64,000 nucleotides of DNA from an uncultured Collinsella sp. (GCA_934667065.1 CAKULD010000005.1:1-64000); one strand, 5' to 3'; numbered from the stretch's first letter, positions 35,373-44,710 are shown. The notes: generated from the letters alone by a model not told the origin. Made by a program: numbers and translations.

Positions 35373-35464
35373 TATCCCCTTCGCTACGGAAAGGCCCTTT
35401 GCCCATTCGGCTGGAAGTCGAGATGCCCGGAACCTGGCTTTCCCGCGACAACCGGAATCGTTAT

Positions 35465-35492
35465 CGGGAACGTCCCGACGTCAGTCTATAAT
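35465..35492 (+). promoter_or_regulatory. Candidate cas-operon promoter with palindrome
   Basis: A consensus -10 TATAAT (35487-35492) is preceded by the inverted repeat CGGGA-ACG-TCCCG (35465-35477), covering the -35 region. A bound repressor there would block it. It would transcribe the 92-residue gene and read on to cas9. Confidence 0.5.
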
Positions 35493-35560
35493 TGGATAAA
35501 ACCCTCCAATGCCGGGAAAGGCCCGGCCTCATGCCTTCTTGCAGAGGGGGAGGGGTAACT

Positions 35561-35839
35561 GTGAACAGTTTCCAAATGAATAGCGTGCACCTGACCGAGG
35601 CCGGCAGCGGCACGGTCGAGCGCTGCCTGGACTCCAGGGGCCGGATGCACGTGCGCAACCAGGTCGGGAAGCTCCGCATCGACTCCGAGACCGGCGCCAC
35701 CGAGATGGAGGTGTCGCGCGGTCTCAGCGATGCCGTCTACGTGGATGTGGCGACCGGCGACATGATCCACGAGAACACGGTGGGCAGCATCCGCTTCCGC
35801 ACCGACTCGACCGGTACCGTCATGGAGCACCTGCTCTAG
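35561..35839 (+). CDS. Uncharacterised 92-residue protein upstream of the CRISPR locus
   Basis: GTG start five bases after GGGGGAGGGG. The protein is rich in Gly, Ser, Thr and charged residues in an alternating pattern (VERCLDSRGRMHVRNQVGKL, RIDSETGATEMEV), like a small all-beta fold. No cysteine pair, membrane segment or known domain. It lies between the pilin terminator and the tracrRNA gene, on the same strand as cas9. The location raises the possibility of a regulator or modulator of the Cas system, but nothing in the sequence proves it. Confidence 0.65.
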   Translation: MNSFQMNSVHLTEAGSGTVERCLDSRGRMHVRNQVGKLRIDSETGATEMEVSRGLSDAVYVDVATGDMIHENTVGSIRFRTDSTGTVMEHLL

Positions 35840-35861
35840 ATGCCTATGGAATGTCGGAATA

Positions 35862-35956
35862 AAGAAAAAGCCCCATACGGGGCGGCCTGTTAAGGCAGTT
35901 TGTGGCTTTTAAGCCGTATTTCGACTTAGGTACTGCGCTTCGAGCAGCAACTCACA
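35862..35956 (-). ncRNA. tracrRNA of the type II-A CRISPR system
   Basis: Read on the minus strand, 35955-35929 is complementary to 27 bases of the CRISPR repeat with two mismatches and three G-U pairs. It is followed by an AAGU bulge, a CGAA lower-stem partner for UUCG of the repeat, a nexus hairpin GGCUU-AAAA-GCC-like, a GCCU/AGGC hairpin, and a terminator GCCCC-GUAU-GGGGC (35883-35870) running into T-rich sequence. This reproduces the S. pyogenes tracrRNA plan. A -10-like TATAAA at 35967-35962 would start it at about 35955. Confidence 0.88.
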
Positions 35957-35983
35957 ATTCCTTTATATCACACAGGAGAACTC

Positions 35984-38900
35984 ATGGCCAGGAAACTTAA
36001 AAATATCAACGGTCCGTGGTATGCCGGAATCGACCTCGACGGCACGAGCGTCGGGTTCGTGGCCACAGACGAGTACGGGGAGGTCCTCTACCATAAGGGC
36101 CAGCCCGTGATGGGCGCACGCTGCTTCAAGGAGGCGCTCCACGCCTCCGAGGCCCGTATGCCCCGCACCGCCAGGCGCAGGCTCCAGCGCGCACGCGGCA
36201 GGGAGCGCGAGATGGAGCGCATCTTCGCCCCGGCGATCACGCCCACGGATCCGGATTTCTTCGTCAGGCGCAGGATGTCCTACAAGCTCATGCGCGACGA
36301 TATCGCGGCAGATCCCGCCGCCGCATGGCAGGGGCTTCTCGACGGCTATCCCACGCTCGCGCACCTCGACGTCGACCTCATGGAATCAGATACCCCACGC
36401 GACCCAAGGCTTATCTTCTGGGCCGTCGCCAACCATGTCGTGCGACGCGGCCATTTCCTCATGGAGGGCCACGACGTGACGTCGGCGAACTCAGACCCCT
36501 CCGCTCAGGTCGAGGCCCTCGTGCGCGAGCTCGATGCCCTGGGGGAGGCCTGCGGCGAGGCTATCGAGCTCGACGGCGGCGCGCTTGCCGATATGGGCGG
36601 CTCCTGGACGGCCCGTGAGTTCCAGAAGGCCGTATCGGGCGCCGTGTCGGTGACGGGCGACGATATCGACGCCAAGATCGCACGTGCGCAGGCAAAGGCG
36701 CTGGGCGACCTCGTAGCCGGCTACAAGGCGAACATGGACGCCTTCGCACTCGAGGGCGAGCAGATCGGCAAGGTTTCCGTGTCCGATGCCGATTTACTCG
36801 ATGAGTTCCTCGCCAACTGCCCCGACCGCCTCGCCCCGACTATCGAGGCCGCGAGGGGACTCTACTCGGCATGGCGTCTACAGGGCCTTCTCTCCTTCGC
36901 GCCCGGCAAGACCCTCTCGCACAACCAGGTGGCCCAGTACGAGGTGTATGGGCGCCAGCTGCGCACCCTGAAGGACCTCGCGCTGAAATATATCGTCCGC
37001 GCGGATTCCGCAGACGGCCCCGATGAGGACGGCCTCGCCCTCTATAGGGACTTCTTCGGCGGCCCGAAAAGGTCCGGCCGCAGAGGATACGACAAGGTAC
37101 TCGTGAAAAAGCACGACGGCGCCAAGAGGAACATGGGCTATACGGCCTACGACCTCAACTTGATTCCCTACGAGGAGTTCAAGAAGAGGGTCGAGAGGCT
37201 CTTCAAGGGCACGGATGCCGTAAAGGACCCTGCCTACGCCGATATGGTAGCCGCGCTCGGTGAGCACAGGTTCCTGCGCCGCATCCACACCACTGACAAC
37301 AGCGCGATTCCCTACCAGCTCCATGCGGAGGTCGTGGGCCGTATCATCGACAAGCAGGGCAGCTTCTACCCTTGGCTCAAGGACGCTGGCCGGCATATCC
37401 TGAAGGTGCTGACCTCGAGGATCCCGTACTACGTCGGACCGCTGGATTCCTCTGCCGCACCCGTGGACGCCCACGGCAAGGCGAGGTTCGCGTGGTCGCG
37501 CCGTCTTCCCGGCCATGAGCGCGCCTTTGTCGCACCCTGGAACTACGAGGAGCATATCGATACCGATGCGGCCGCAGAGGCCTTCATCCGGCGCATGACG
37601 GGCAAGTGCACCTATCTGGTGGATGAGGACGTACTCCCGGCGAACTCCCTCATCTACGAGCGTTTCCGGTTCCTGAACGAGCTGGCGGGAATCCGCTACA
37701 CCGAGGATGGCCAGGACTGGCTTCCGCTCGATGCCGCGATGAGGGCGGCCGTGGTCGAGGCCGCATCGGACGGGTCGGCCATGACCCTCAGCCGGATCGA
37801 GAACATCCTCTCGCGCGACTTCACGATGGCACACCCGCACGTCAAGGGCGTATCCGACGCGAAGAGGATGACGTCGCGCCTGTCCGTATCGGCCTGGATG
37901 GCAAATCTTCTCGGCGTGAAGACACTCACTGCGGCCCAGAAGTCCATGGCAGAGGACCTCATCCTTTGGAATACCGTGTTCGAGGAGCGCTCCATCCTGA
38001 AGCGCAAGATCGCCAAGGAATACGGGGACGTCCTTGACGAGGAAGCCATCGACGCCTTTTGCGCGAAGCGCCTCAAGGGCTGGGGCCAGCTCTCCGGGCG
38101 GCTGCTGACGGGCGTTTGGGCCGATACCGCGCGCGGCGACATGTGCATCATGGACGTTCTCGAGCAGGGTGCGCCCTACGGCAGGTTCCGCGGTACGTCC
38201 ATGAACCTGATGCAGGCCTTAAGCGATACCGAGCTCGGCTTCCGCGCTAAGATCGACGAGGTCAACGCAGCCGCGCTGGAAAAGGTCGGCGAGCTCGGCA
38301 TCGACGCCCTGCCCGGGTCCCCGGCGCTTCGTCGCGGCGTCTCGCAGGCCATGAAGGTTATCGAGGATATGACTTCGGTGGCAGGTTGTGCCCCGGCCAA
38401 GGTCTACGTCGAGGTCACGAGAACCGCATCGAACAAGTTGAAGGGCAGGAGGTCGCAAAGCCGCGCCCAGGAGATCGAGGCCGCTCTGAAGGCACTTGAC
38501 GAGGACGCGCGCCGCGACCTGGATGCCGCCAGGCTCCTACGCGAACTGGGGATGTTCGACGAGAAGGAGATCAACGAGCGTCTGTACCTTTATTTCCGCC
38601 AGGCGGGAAAGAGCCTCTACTCCGGCAGGCCCATCGATATCGCGCGCATCGCATCAGCCGACTACTGCGTCGACCGCATCCTTCCCAGATCGGTGCGCAA
38701 GGACGAATCACTCGACAACAAGGTACTGGTCTTGTATGCCGAGAGCCTTGATAAGAAGGAGTCCATCCTCGTGCCCCAGCCCGTCCAGAGGAAGATGGCG
38801 CCGTTCTGGATGCACCTGCGCCGCGTGGGCCTCATGACCGAGCGCAAACTCAACGCGCTCATGAGGACGCAGATCTCGGAGAGGATGCTGAAATCGATCG

Positions 38901-40174
38901 TCGGGCGTCAGCTGACCGAGACGAGCCAGGAGTGCAAGCTTCTCACGGCGGTCCTCGAGGCCACGTACACGGGCGTCAGGGTCGTGCCGGTGAAGGCCGG
39001 CGTCGCCAGTTCGGTCAGGAGACGTGCAGGGATCCCGAGAAGCCGCAAGGCCAACCGCTACTACCACGCCCACGATGCCCTGATCGCCCTCACGACCGGC
39101 AGGTTCATCGAGACGAGGGCGCCCATGTGGTCGAACAACAGAGCCTTCTACGAGCGCACCATGCGCGATATCGAGGCACAGGAGCGCCGGGGCGGTGCCG
39201 ACTCCGAACTCGACTTCTTCTCAGGCGGGTTCTTCCGCGACCTCGTGGACTATGACACGGCCGAGGTGCTGTGGGATTCCGATTTCGAGCGCGAGAGGCT
39301 CGTCCGCGCCTGCTCCTGGAAGAACCTACGCGTAACTTTTGCCCCTTATGAGGAGGGCGGGGCCTTCTGGAAGCAGACCGTCTACTCCCCGCGCGACTCG
39401 AAGACGAAGCTCATTCCCGTGAAGGGAGACCGTGACGCGGCCCTGTTCGGCGGCTACTCCGCCCAGACGTTCGCCTACTTCATGATCTACGAGAGCGAGG
39501 GCAAGAAGGGCAACCTATTCAGGTTCGCCCCAGTGCCCACGTCCATCGCGTCCAAGGCCACCGATTCGCTAACCGAGCTCTATGCGCGCTCGCTGTGCCG
39601 CGAATCAGGCGAGAGGTTCATCCGCGTCGTGCGCGACAGGATCCTTAAGGAGACCGTGTACGAGGCATACGGGGAGCGCTTCAGGATCAAGGGCCAGAAG
39701 ACTGCCGGCCCCGTGCGCCAGCTCGCCCTCGATACGTCCGATACCCGACTGCTCAGGATCGTCGAGCGCATGGTCGACGGCGAGCAGCCGAGCCCCAGGC
39801 GCGATCTCGAGTCCGATGCCCAGGTTCTATGCCGGCTGTGGGCGCGCCTTCTCGAGCTCGCTCCGGCAAACTTCCCCCGCGTCTCTAAGGTACTCAAGCT
39901 GAGTGACCTGAAGACGCCGGAGGAGGTGTTTGCCGATACGGAAGCAGACGATATCGCCAAGACCGTCCGAGCGGTAGCGGAATCCGAGGTCCAGGTCGTG
40001 GAGCTCCTATCCGGCATCAGGGGCACCGCCGACGTGAGGTCCCTCGGCGGTAGCGCGTTCGCGGGCACGCTCTCGATGACCTTCGATAAGATCATCAACG
40101 ACCCCAAGGCGGGCTTCGCCATCGTGGACATCTCCGCGGCGGGCCTTCACGAGAGGGTTTCCACCCTTGGGTAA
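35984..40174 (+). CDS. cas9: Cas9, type II-A, with inactive HNH site predicted
   Basis: 1,396 residues, preceded by CAGGAGA. RuvC-I is WYAGIDLDGTSVGF (Asp17). The Arg-rich bridge helix (MPRTARRRLQRARGRERE) begins near residue 59, followed by the REC lobe. RuvC-II is KVYVEVTR (Glu810) and RuvC-III is YYHAHDAL (His1028, Asp1031), so all four RuvC residues are present. The HNH core reads YCVDRILPRS where active enzymes have DxDHI(V/I)P(Q/R)S: Asp897 is kept but the catalytic His is Arg898. Asn912 is kept, and Ser921 stands where SpCas9 has Asn863. Target-strand cutting should be lost, leaving a nickase of the non-target strand. The downstream cas1 gene overlaps its end by 8 bp. Confidence 0.93.
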   Translation: MARKLKNINGPWYAGIDLDGTSVGFVATDEYGEVLYHKGQPVMGARCFKEALHASEARMPRTARRRLQRARGREREMERIFAPAITPTDPDFFVRRRMSYKLMRDDIAADPAAAWQGLLDGYPTLAHLDVDLMESDTPRDPRLIFWAVANHVVRRGHFLMEGHDVTSANSDPSAQVEALVRELDALGEACGEAIELDGGALADMGGSWTAREFQKAVSGAVSVTGDDIDAKIARAQAKALGDLVAGYKANMDAFALEGEQIGKVSVSDADLLDEFLANCPDRLAPTIEAARGLYSAWRLQGLLSFAPGKTLSHNQVAQYEVYGRQLRTLKDLALKYIVRADSADGPDEDGLALYRDFFGGPKRSGRRGYDKVLVKKHDGAKRNMGYTAYDLNLIPYEEFKKRVERLFKGTDAVKDPAYADMVAALGEHRFLRRIHTTDNSAIPYQLHAEVVGRIIDKQGSFYPWLKDAGRHILKVLTSRIPYYVGPLDSSAAPVDAHGKARFAWSRRLPGHERAFVAPWNYEEHIDTDAAAEAFIRRMTGKCTYLVDEDVLPANSLIYERFRFLNELAGIRYTEDGQDWLPLDAAMRAAVVEAASDGSAMTLSRIENILSRDFTMAHPHVKGVSDAKRMTSRLSVSAWMANLLGVKTLTAAQKSMAEDLILWNTVFEERSILKRKIAKEYGDVLDEEAIDAFCAKRLKGWGQLSGRLLTGVWADTARGDMCIMDVLEQGAPYGRFRGTSMNLMQALSDTELGFRAKIDEVNAAALEKVGELGIDALPGSPALRRGVSQAMKVIEDMTSVAGCAPAKVYVEVTRTASNKLKGRRSQSRAQEIEAALKALDEDARRDLDAARLLRELGMFDEKEINERLYLYFRQAGKSLYSGRPIDIARIASADYCVDRILPRSVRKDESLDNKVLVLYAESLDKKESILVPQPVQRKMAPFWMHLRRVGLMTERKLNALMRTQISERMLKSIVGRQLTETSQECKLLTAVLEATYTGVRVVPVKAGVASSVRRRAGIPRSRKANRYYHAHDALIALTTGRFIETRAPMWSNNRAFYERTMRDIEAQERRGGADSELDFFSGGFFRDLVDYDTAEVLWDSDFERERLVRACSWKNLRVTFAPYEEGGAFWKQTVYSPRDSKTKLIPVKGDRDAALFGGYSAQTFAYFMIYESEGKKGNLFRFAPVPTSIASKATDSLTELYARSLCRESGERFIRVVRDRILKETVYEAYGERFRIKGQKTAGPVRQLALDTSDTRLLRIVERMVDGEQPSPRRDLESDAQVLCRLWARLLELAPANFPRVSKVLKLSDLKTPEEVFADTEADDIAKTVRAVAESEVQVVELLSGIRGTADVRSLGGSAFAGTLSMTFDKIINDPKAGFAIVDISAAGLHERVSTLG

Positions 40175-41054
40175 GACGCTCTTCATAGAGAACGCCCGGA
40201 AACTGCGCTATGAGGCGGGATGGGTCGCCGTTCACCGCGACGGAGACCCCCGCCCCGTTCTGTTACGTGCCGACGAGCTCGACTGCATCGTTGTCGACGG
40301 GAAGGCCGCGTTCATATCGACCTACCTGATCGATGAGCTCGCGGCAAGGGGCTGCAGCGTCATCCTCACCGATAGCCGGCATATGCCGGCATCAATCCTG
40401 ATGCCGCTAACTGCGGCAACGATCGATACGAATGCCAAAGTCCTCGCGCAGATGTCATGGGGCGCCTGGCCGCGCAAGATGCTGTGGAAGAAGATCGTCG
40501 AGTGCAAGCTGGATAACCAGGCCTCCGTCCTCGAAGGATCGGGCCATGAACAGGAGGCCGAGCTGCTCGCGTCCTATGCGGGAGAGGTCCGCGCGGACGA
40601 TTCGACTGGGCGCGAGGCCGCCGGGGCCCGCCGCTATTTCCAGGCGCTGTTCGGTACCGGTTTCGTCCGGGCACCGCACGCGGACGCGACCAACAATGCC
40701 CTCGACTATGGTTATTCCATCCTGCTCTCGCATACAGCGTGCAGGATCGCGGCGAAGGGCTATCTCAACCAAGTCGGCATCCACCATCACTCCAAAACAA
40801 ACCCCTACAACCTCGCCTGCGACCTCATGGAGCCGTTCAGGCCACTGATCGACCGGAAGGTCGAGCTGGAGCGTCCCTGCGAGCTCACGCCGTCCGTGAA
40901 GAGGCTCCTTGCGTCCACGCTCGCCGACAGGATCCCCTATGGCCATGGGAGCTACCGGGTGTCGGACGCCATTGACCTATGGGTCGACGGGTGCCTTCGG
41001 GTAATGGAAGGGACTGGCGATGCGGATGGGATCTCGACGCCCGGAATGCCTTGA
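40167..41054 (+). CDS. cas1: Cas1 spacer-acquisition integrase
   Basis: 295 residues from a TTG start overlapping the end of cas9, with GAGAGGG upstream. The metal-binding residues are visible: Glu150 in TGREAAGARRYF, a His in GIHHHSKTNPYNL (206-208) and Glu222 in DLMEPFRP. The layout is that of II-A Cas1. With Cas2 it inserts new spacers at the leader end. All catalytic positions are intact, so adaptation could still operate even if Cas9 cannot make double-strand breaks. Confidence 0.95.
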   Translation: MGKTLFIENARKLRYEAGWVAVHRDGDPRPVLLRADELDCIVVDGKAAFISTYLIDELAARGCSVILTDSRHMPASILMPLTAATIDTNAKVLAQMSWGAWPRKMLWKKIVECKLDNQASVLEGSGHEQEAELLASYAGEVRADDSTGREAAGARRYFQALFGTGFVRAPHADATNNALDYGYSILLSHTACRIAAKGYLNQVGIHHHSKTNPYNLACDLMEPFRPLIDRKVELERPCELTPSVKRLLASTLADRIPYGHGSYRVSDAIDLWVDGCLRVMEGTGDADGISTPGMP

Positions 41055-41079
41055 TGAGGAGCGGGGGAGGATAAGGTTC

Positions 41080-41388
41080 ATGAGGATAATCGTCATGTAT
41101 GACCTCCCCGTAGCCGATATGCAGGGCCGCCACGAGTACTCAAGGTTCAGGCAGTTTCTTGTCAGGGACGGCTATACGAGGCTGCAGAATTCCGTCTACA
41201 CCCGCCTGGCGGTGGACACCAAGAACGCCGACGCCGCGATCGCGAGACTCAAAGCCAACCTTCCAGAAGCCGGGCTGGTGCAGGTGCTCAGGGTGTCCGA
41301 GATTTCCTTCTGCTCGATGCTCACGCTTTGCGGAAGCCCGTCAGACGAGGGGCATCTTGTTACCGGAGAGGATTTTATCGTCTTATGA
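41080..41388 (+). CDS. cas2: Cas2
   Basis: 102 residues from the ATG after GGGGGAGG. The ferredoxin-like start MRIIVMYDLP is characteristic, with SRFRQFLVRDGYTRLQNSVY and a central strand VQVLRVSEI. It forms the dimeric centre of the Cas1-Cas2 integrase. The end overlaps csn2 by ATGA. An earlier ATG at 41020 lies inside cas1 and lacks a ribosome site. Confidence 0.95.
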   Translation: MRIIVMYDLPVADMQGRHEYSRFRQFLVRDGYTRLQNSVYTRLAVDTKNADAAIARLKANLPEAGLVQVLRVSEISFCSMLTLCGSPSDEGHLVTGEDFIVL

Positions 41389-42059
41389 TCATCAAGCTTG
41401 AAACGATAGGGGAGACAATCGATTTACCGGATGGGCTCGGGGTCATTTCCTTCGATGATTTTGACGGGCTATCGCGATGCGCCACGTCGCTTTTGGGGGA
41501 AGGGGAACCTGGAATCGCCCTATACCGCGGGGAGAGAAAGATCAAGCCGAAGGGCATCCTCCTTATCGACAGCCTGATCGAGCTTCCATTCGAAGACCGG
41601 AGGCTTGTCGGCGCCTACGCGTCGAGGATGGCCGCCGAGGTCGAGGCCTATGAGCCCCTGGTGACCAAGGCAAATGAGATCAGGATGTTTGTCGACGAGC
41701 TGATTGCAGAGTTGGGGGCTTCGCTTCGAACGGATCCGATAGGGGACACGGAGCGGGATATCAAATCCTTCGCCAAATGGCTTTCGCTGACACCGCGCCG
41801 TGAGCCGGGCAGTACCCTGCTCAGGAGATTCCTCTCTTTCATGGATTACGTTTGCGATACGGGTCTGAGTCCGTCAATTGCCGTAATCGGCCTTATCGAC
41901 AAACTCAATCCGGCTGATGTTTTGGAGATAACCCGAAAGGCGCGGCATGAGGGCCTGGAATTGCTGTTCCTCGAATATCGGGAGGTGAACACAACCGATC
42001 CCGAGATTCCGGTGTGGCATATAGACAGAGACGGGGTTCTCTTCTCCCGCACCGCTTAA
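41385..42059 (+). CDS. csn2: Csn2-family protein
   Basis: 224 residues. GILLIDSLIELPFEDRRLV, then a helical middle, and GLELLFLEYREV...IDRDGVLF near the end align with the end of S. pyogenes Csn2 (LFLEPREL ... DEDYFL). Csn2 forms a ring that slides on DNA ends and is needed for acquisition in II-A systems. Its presence fixes the subtype as II-A. Start chosen at the ATG that overlaps the cas2 stop. Confidence 0.85.
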   Translation: MIIKLETIGETIDLPDGLGVISFDDFDGLSRCATSLLGEGEPGIALYRGERKIKPKGILLIDSLIELPFEDRRLVGAYASRMAAEVEAYEPLVTKANEIRMFVDELIAELGASLRTDPIGDTERDIKSFAKWLSLTPRREPGSTLLRRFLSFMDYVCDTGLSPSIAVIGLIDKLNPADVLEITRKARHEGLELLFLEYREVNTTDPEIPVWHIDRDGVLFSRTA

Positions 42060-42295
42060 ACCGTTAAACTGGTGTGAGCACCTTGAAATCTCAAATAAGG
42101 CTTATTGCTTGACAGCCCGGTTGTCCGATGATCCGGTAGCTGTCAGGTTTTTCCAGAACTCACACAACCATCCTGTTTCCGGGCGGAAAGAGGATGGTTT
42201 CCCAAAATCGTCGGAACCTTTTCTTCCTTTAAATCAACTTTTCAGCTTCAGTAGCTGCTCTTAAACGGCGCTTGCCAGCCGATGCCGATTCTCCG
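42060..42295 (+). other. CRISPR leader with internal hairpin
   Basis: The 236-bp AT-richer region separates csn2 from the first repeat. A hairpin AACCATCC/GGATGGTT (42166-42173 with 42192-42199) with an inner TTTCC/GGAAA stem may end the cas transcript or structure the leader. A TTGACA lies near 42110 without a good -10. Confidence 0.65.
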
Positions 42296-43519
42296 GCTTC
42301 GCAGGTACCGCGCTTCGAGCAGTTACTTGCCTGTGACCGACACCGGATGCCTTGTACTTCTGCTTCGCAGGTACCGCGCTTCGAGCAGTTACTTGCCTCG
42401 CTGGTCATCCGGTGGTCATCTTTGAGGGCTTCGCAGGTACCGCGCTTCGAGCAGTTACTTGCCTCGCTCCCGTTGCTTATCACCCCCAGTACGGCTTCGC
42501 AGGTACCGCGCTTCGAGCAGTTACTTGCCCCTACTCTTGCGCCCTCTTGCGGATGCTCAGCTTCGCAGGTACCGCGCTTCGAGCAGTTACTTGCCGCATC
42601 CGCTATTGGAACGACCGCATCACGGGCTTCGCAGGTACCGCGCTTCGAGCAGTTACTTGCCACTACCTCGACGCAATCAACCGCTCCGCTGGCTTCGCAG
42701 GTACCGCGCTTCGAGCAGTTACTTGCCGAGATGAGAGCGCTTCCCATCGACGGATCAGCTTCGCAGGTACCGCGCTTCGAGCAGTTACTTGCCTTTGAGT
42801 TCAACGCACCAGCAGCGACGTTTGCTTCGCAGGTACCGCGCTTCGAGCAGTTACTTGCCTTCGTCGCGGTGCCGACCATGCGGAACCCCGCTTCGCAGGT
42901 ACCGCGCTTCGAGCAGTTACTTGCCTTTTCAGGCTCATATACTCTCCGGTCAAGGGCTTCGCAGGTACCGCGCTTCGAGCAGTTACTTGCCTTAACAAAG
43001 AGAAACAAAGAAAAATAAAAAGCTTCGCAGGTACCGCGCTTCGAGCAGTTACTTGCCGGCGGCTGCAAACGGAGTCCCAGCACGTCTGCTTCGCAGGTAC
43101 CGCGCTTCGAGCAGTTACTTGCCGTAAGTGTTATGAAAGCGTCGCGTCTATCGGCTTCGCAGGTACCGCGCTTCGAGCAGTTACTTGCCTTTCTCGACGT
43201 GCGCCATTTAGTCCTCACTGCTTCGCAGGTACCGCGCTTCGAGCAGTTACTCGCCTCCTTCTGCTGTCCGTAGAAGAACGTGCCGGCTTCACAGGTACCG
43301 CACTTCGAACAGTTACTTGCCAACGCCCAGGACGTTCTGATAGAAGTCGATGCTTCGCAGGTACCGCGCTTCGAGCAGTTACTTGCCAGCAGTCTGTGAA
43401 TGCGAGCTTGTATTCGGGCTTCGCAGGTACCGAGCTTCGAGCAGTTACTTGCCAAGTATCCAACAGGAAGATGCTCGGTTTGCGCTTCGCAGGTACCGCT
43501 CTTCGAGCAGTTACTTGCC
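42296..43519 (+). CRISPR. CRISPR array, conserved part: 19 repeats of 36 bp, 30-bp spacers
   Basis: Repeats start every 66 bp from 42296 to 43484. Each begins GCTTCGCAGGTACCGC and ends CAGTTACTTGCC. Repeats 1-14 appear identical, repeat 15 (43220) has one change, 16 (43286) three, and 18 and 19 one each. Pairing with the tracrRNA shows that the plus strand is the crRNA strand, so the leader is on the left. Because 66 is divisible by three, the array contains long open frames on both strands that are not genes. Confidence 0.97.
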
Positions 43520-43548
43520 GGGCTATGTTCCATTGGAACGCTCCATAT

Positions 43549-44435
43549 GCTTCGGAGGTACCGCGCTTCTAGCAGTAACTTACCTCGAGCTGATTAGCGC
43601 CGGAGTGCGCGAGGGCTTCGTAGGTTCCGCGCTTCGGGCAGTTACTTACCGCTGAAACCACTTTTCTTAAATCTCTTAATACTTCGCAGGAACTGTGCTT
43701 CGAGCAGTTGCTTGCCAGGATTCACCGTCTATACGGTATGGTTACTGACTCGCAGGTGCTGCGCTTCGAGCAGCTACTTGCCCCTCCATATTGGCCCGCT
43801 TCTCACCCGCGAGCTTCGTAGGTATCGCGTTTTTAGCACTCGCCTCCCGCTGTCAAGAGAATCAGAAGGCGCTCGTGGGCCCCGAGAAAAAGACACGTCA
43901 AGCATCGCCATACCCAACTTTAGCGTCTGCAGAATCATGCGCTTCATAGATACCTCACCTCGAGCAGCCGCTTGCCCGAGACTCCTTAATTCGAGAGGGG
44001 TATACTTCGCAGGAAATGCACTCCGAGCAGCCGCTTACCGGAACGGCCTCCAGCTTATTTAGCACATACGCGGCAATAGCACAGCGCTTCGAGTAGATAC
44101 TTGCTGCATATCAATGCGGTTTGTCTGCTCGATGGGTTTCGTAGGCAACTCACTTCAATTTGTTTCTTGTCTTCTCCCGCCCTTGACGGAAAGCGACATG
44201 AGCTTCATAGGCATCGCGCTTCGAGCAGCTGCTTACCATTTTTCCGAAAAGGAAGATGACGGGATGCACTTCGCCGAGACCGCGCTTCGAGCAGATACTC
44301 ATTCTGTTGCGACGAGCAGTGCGACTGTAACGGGCCTCGTAGGCACCGCGCCTCGAGCAGCATCTTTCCTCAGGTGTATGGCGTTGGCTATCTGGTGATG
44401 TTTCGCAAGTACTGTATTTCGTACGGCAATTTTAT
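43549..44435 (+). CRISPR. CRISPR array, decayed trailer end: about 13 degenerate repeats
   Basis: Degenerate repeats begin at 43549, 43615, 43681, 43747, 43813, 43941, 44004, 44070, 44136, 44202, 44268, 44334 and 44400, with one near 43879 unrecognisable. Damage rises with distance from the leader, from two or three changes to more than ten, yet the 66-bp period is largely kept. crRNAs from the far end are probably not functional. Confidence 0.85.
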
Positions 44436-44618
44436 CTGCCATGCGTTAGCTCCTAAACAGCTGCTACTTCGGATGCACCCTTATCGATCGGCTATCCACC
44501 ATACGCATCGCGATTGAGCCGCCAACTGTCCGCAGGCGTCCTCAGGACGGAGGCTCCGCAGTTTTGTAGGTGTCCATGGTGCGGTCCAACCCGCATAGGT
44601 TGCGTTTCGATATATACC

Positions 44619-44672
44619 TGTCACCACGTGGCACCAAATAGGCCTTATTTTGAGTAAACACGACTACAGAAT
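44619..44672 (+). promoter_or_regulatory. Direct-repeat operator F and -10 element, Tad operon 1
   Basis: TGTCACC (44619-44625), ACG, TGGCACC (44629-44635), AAATA, then CAGAAT at 44667-44672, exactly 32 bp on. The predicted transcription start near 44679 rules out the ATG at 44678 and supports the GTG at 44711. The rest of 44436-44710 shows no gene. Confidence 0.76.
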
Positions 44673-44710
44673 TAAATATGAGTTCCCATGCCTGTATCGA
44701 GGAGGCTCCC

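Noticed and set aside
35929..35955. An isolated CRISPR repeat upstream of cas9
   Set aside because: It is better explained as the anti-repeat of the tracrRNA on the minus strand, because the nexus, hairpin and terminator follow in the right order.
42110..42140. Promoter of the CRISPR array from TTGACA in the leader
   Set aside because: No matching -10 lies at 16-18 bp, so I do not call it.
42245..42276. A degenerate CRISPR repeat upstream of the first repeat
   Set aside because: It shares GCTTC and CTTGCC ends, but the length and spacing (32 bp, then 19 bp) do not fit, so it is treated as leader.
42229..43533. 434-codon open frame with repeated ASNCSKRGTCEA units, and similar long plus-strand frames
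   Set aside because: These are translations of the CRISPR array. The 66-bp period is divisible by three, so frames stay open by chance.
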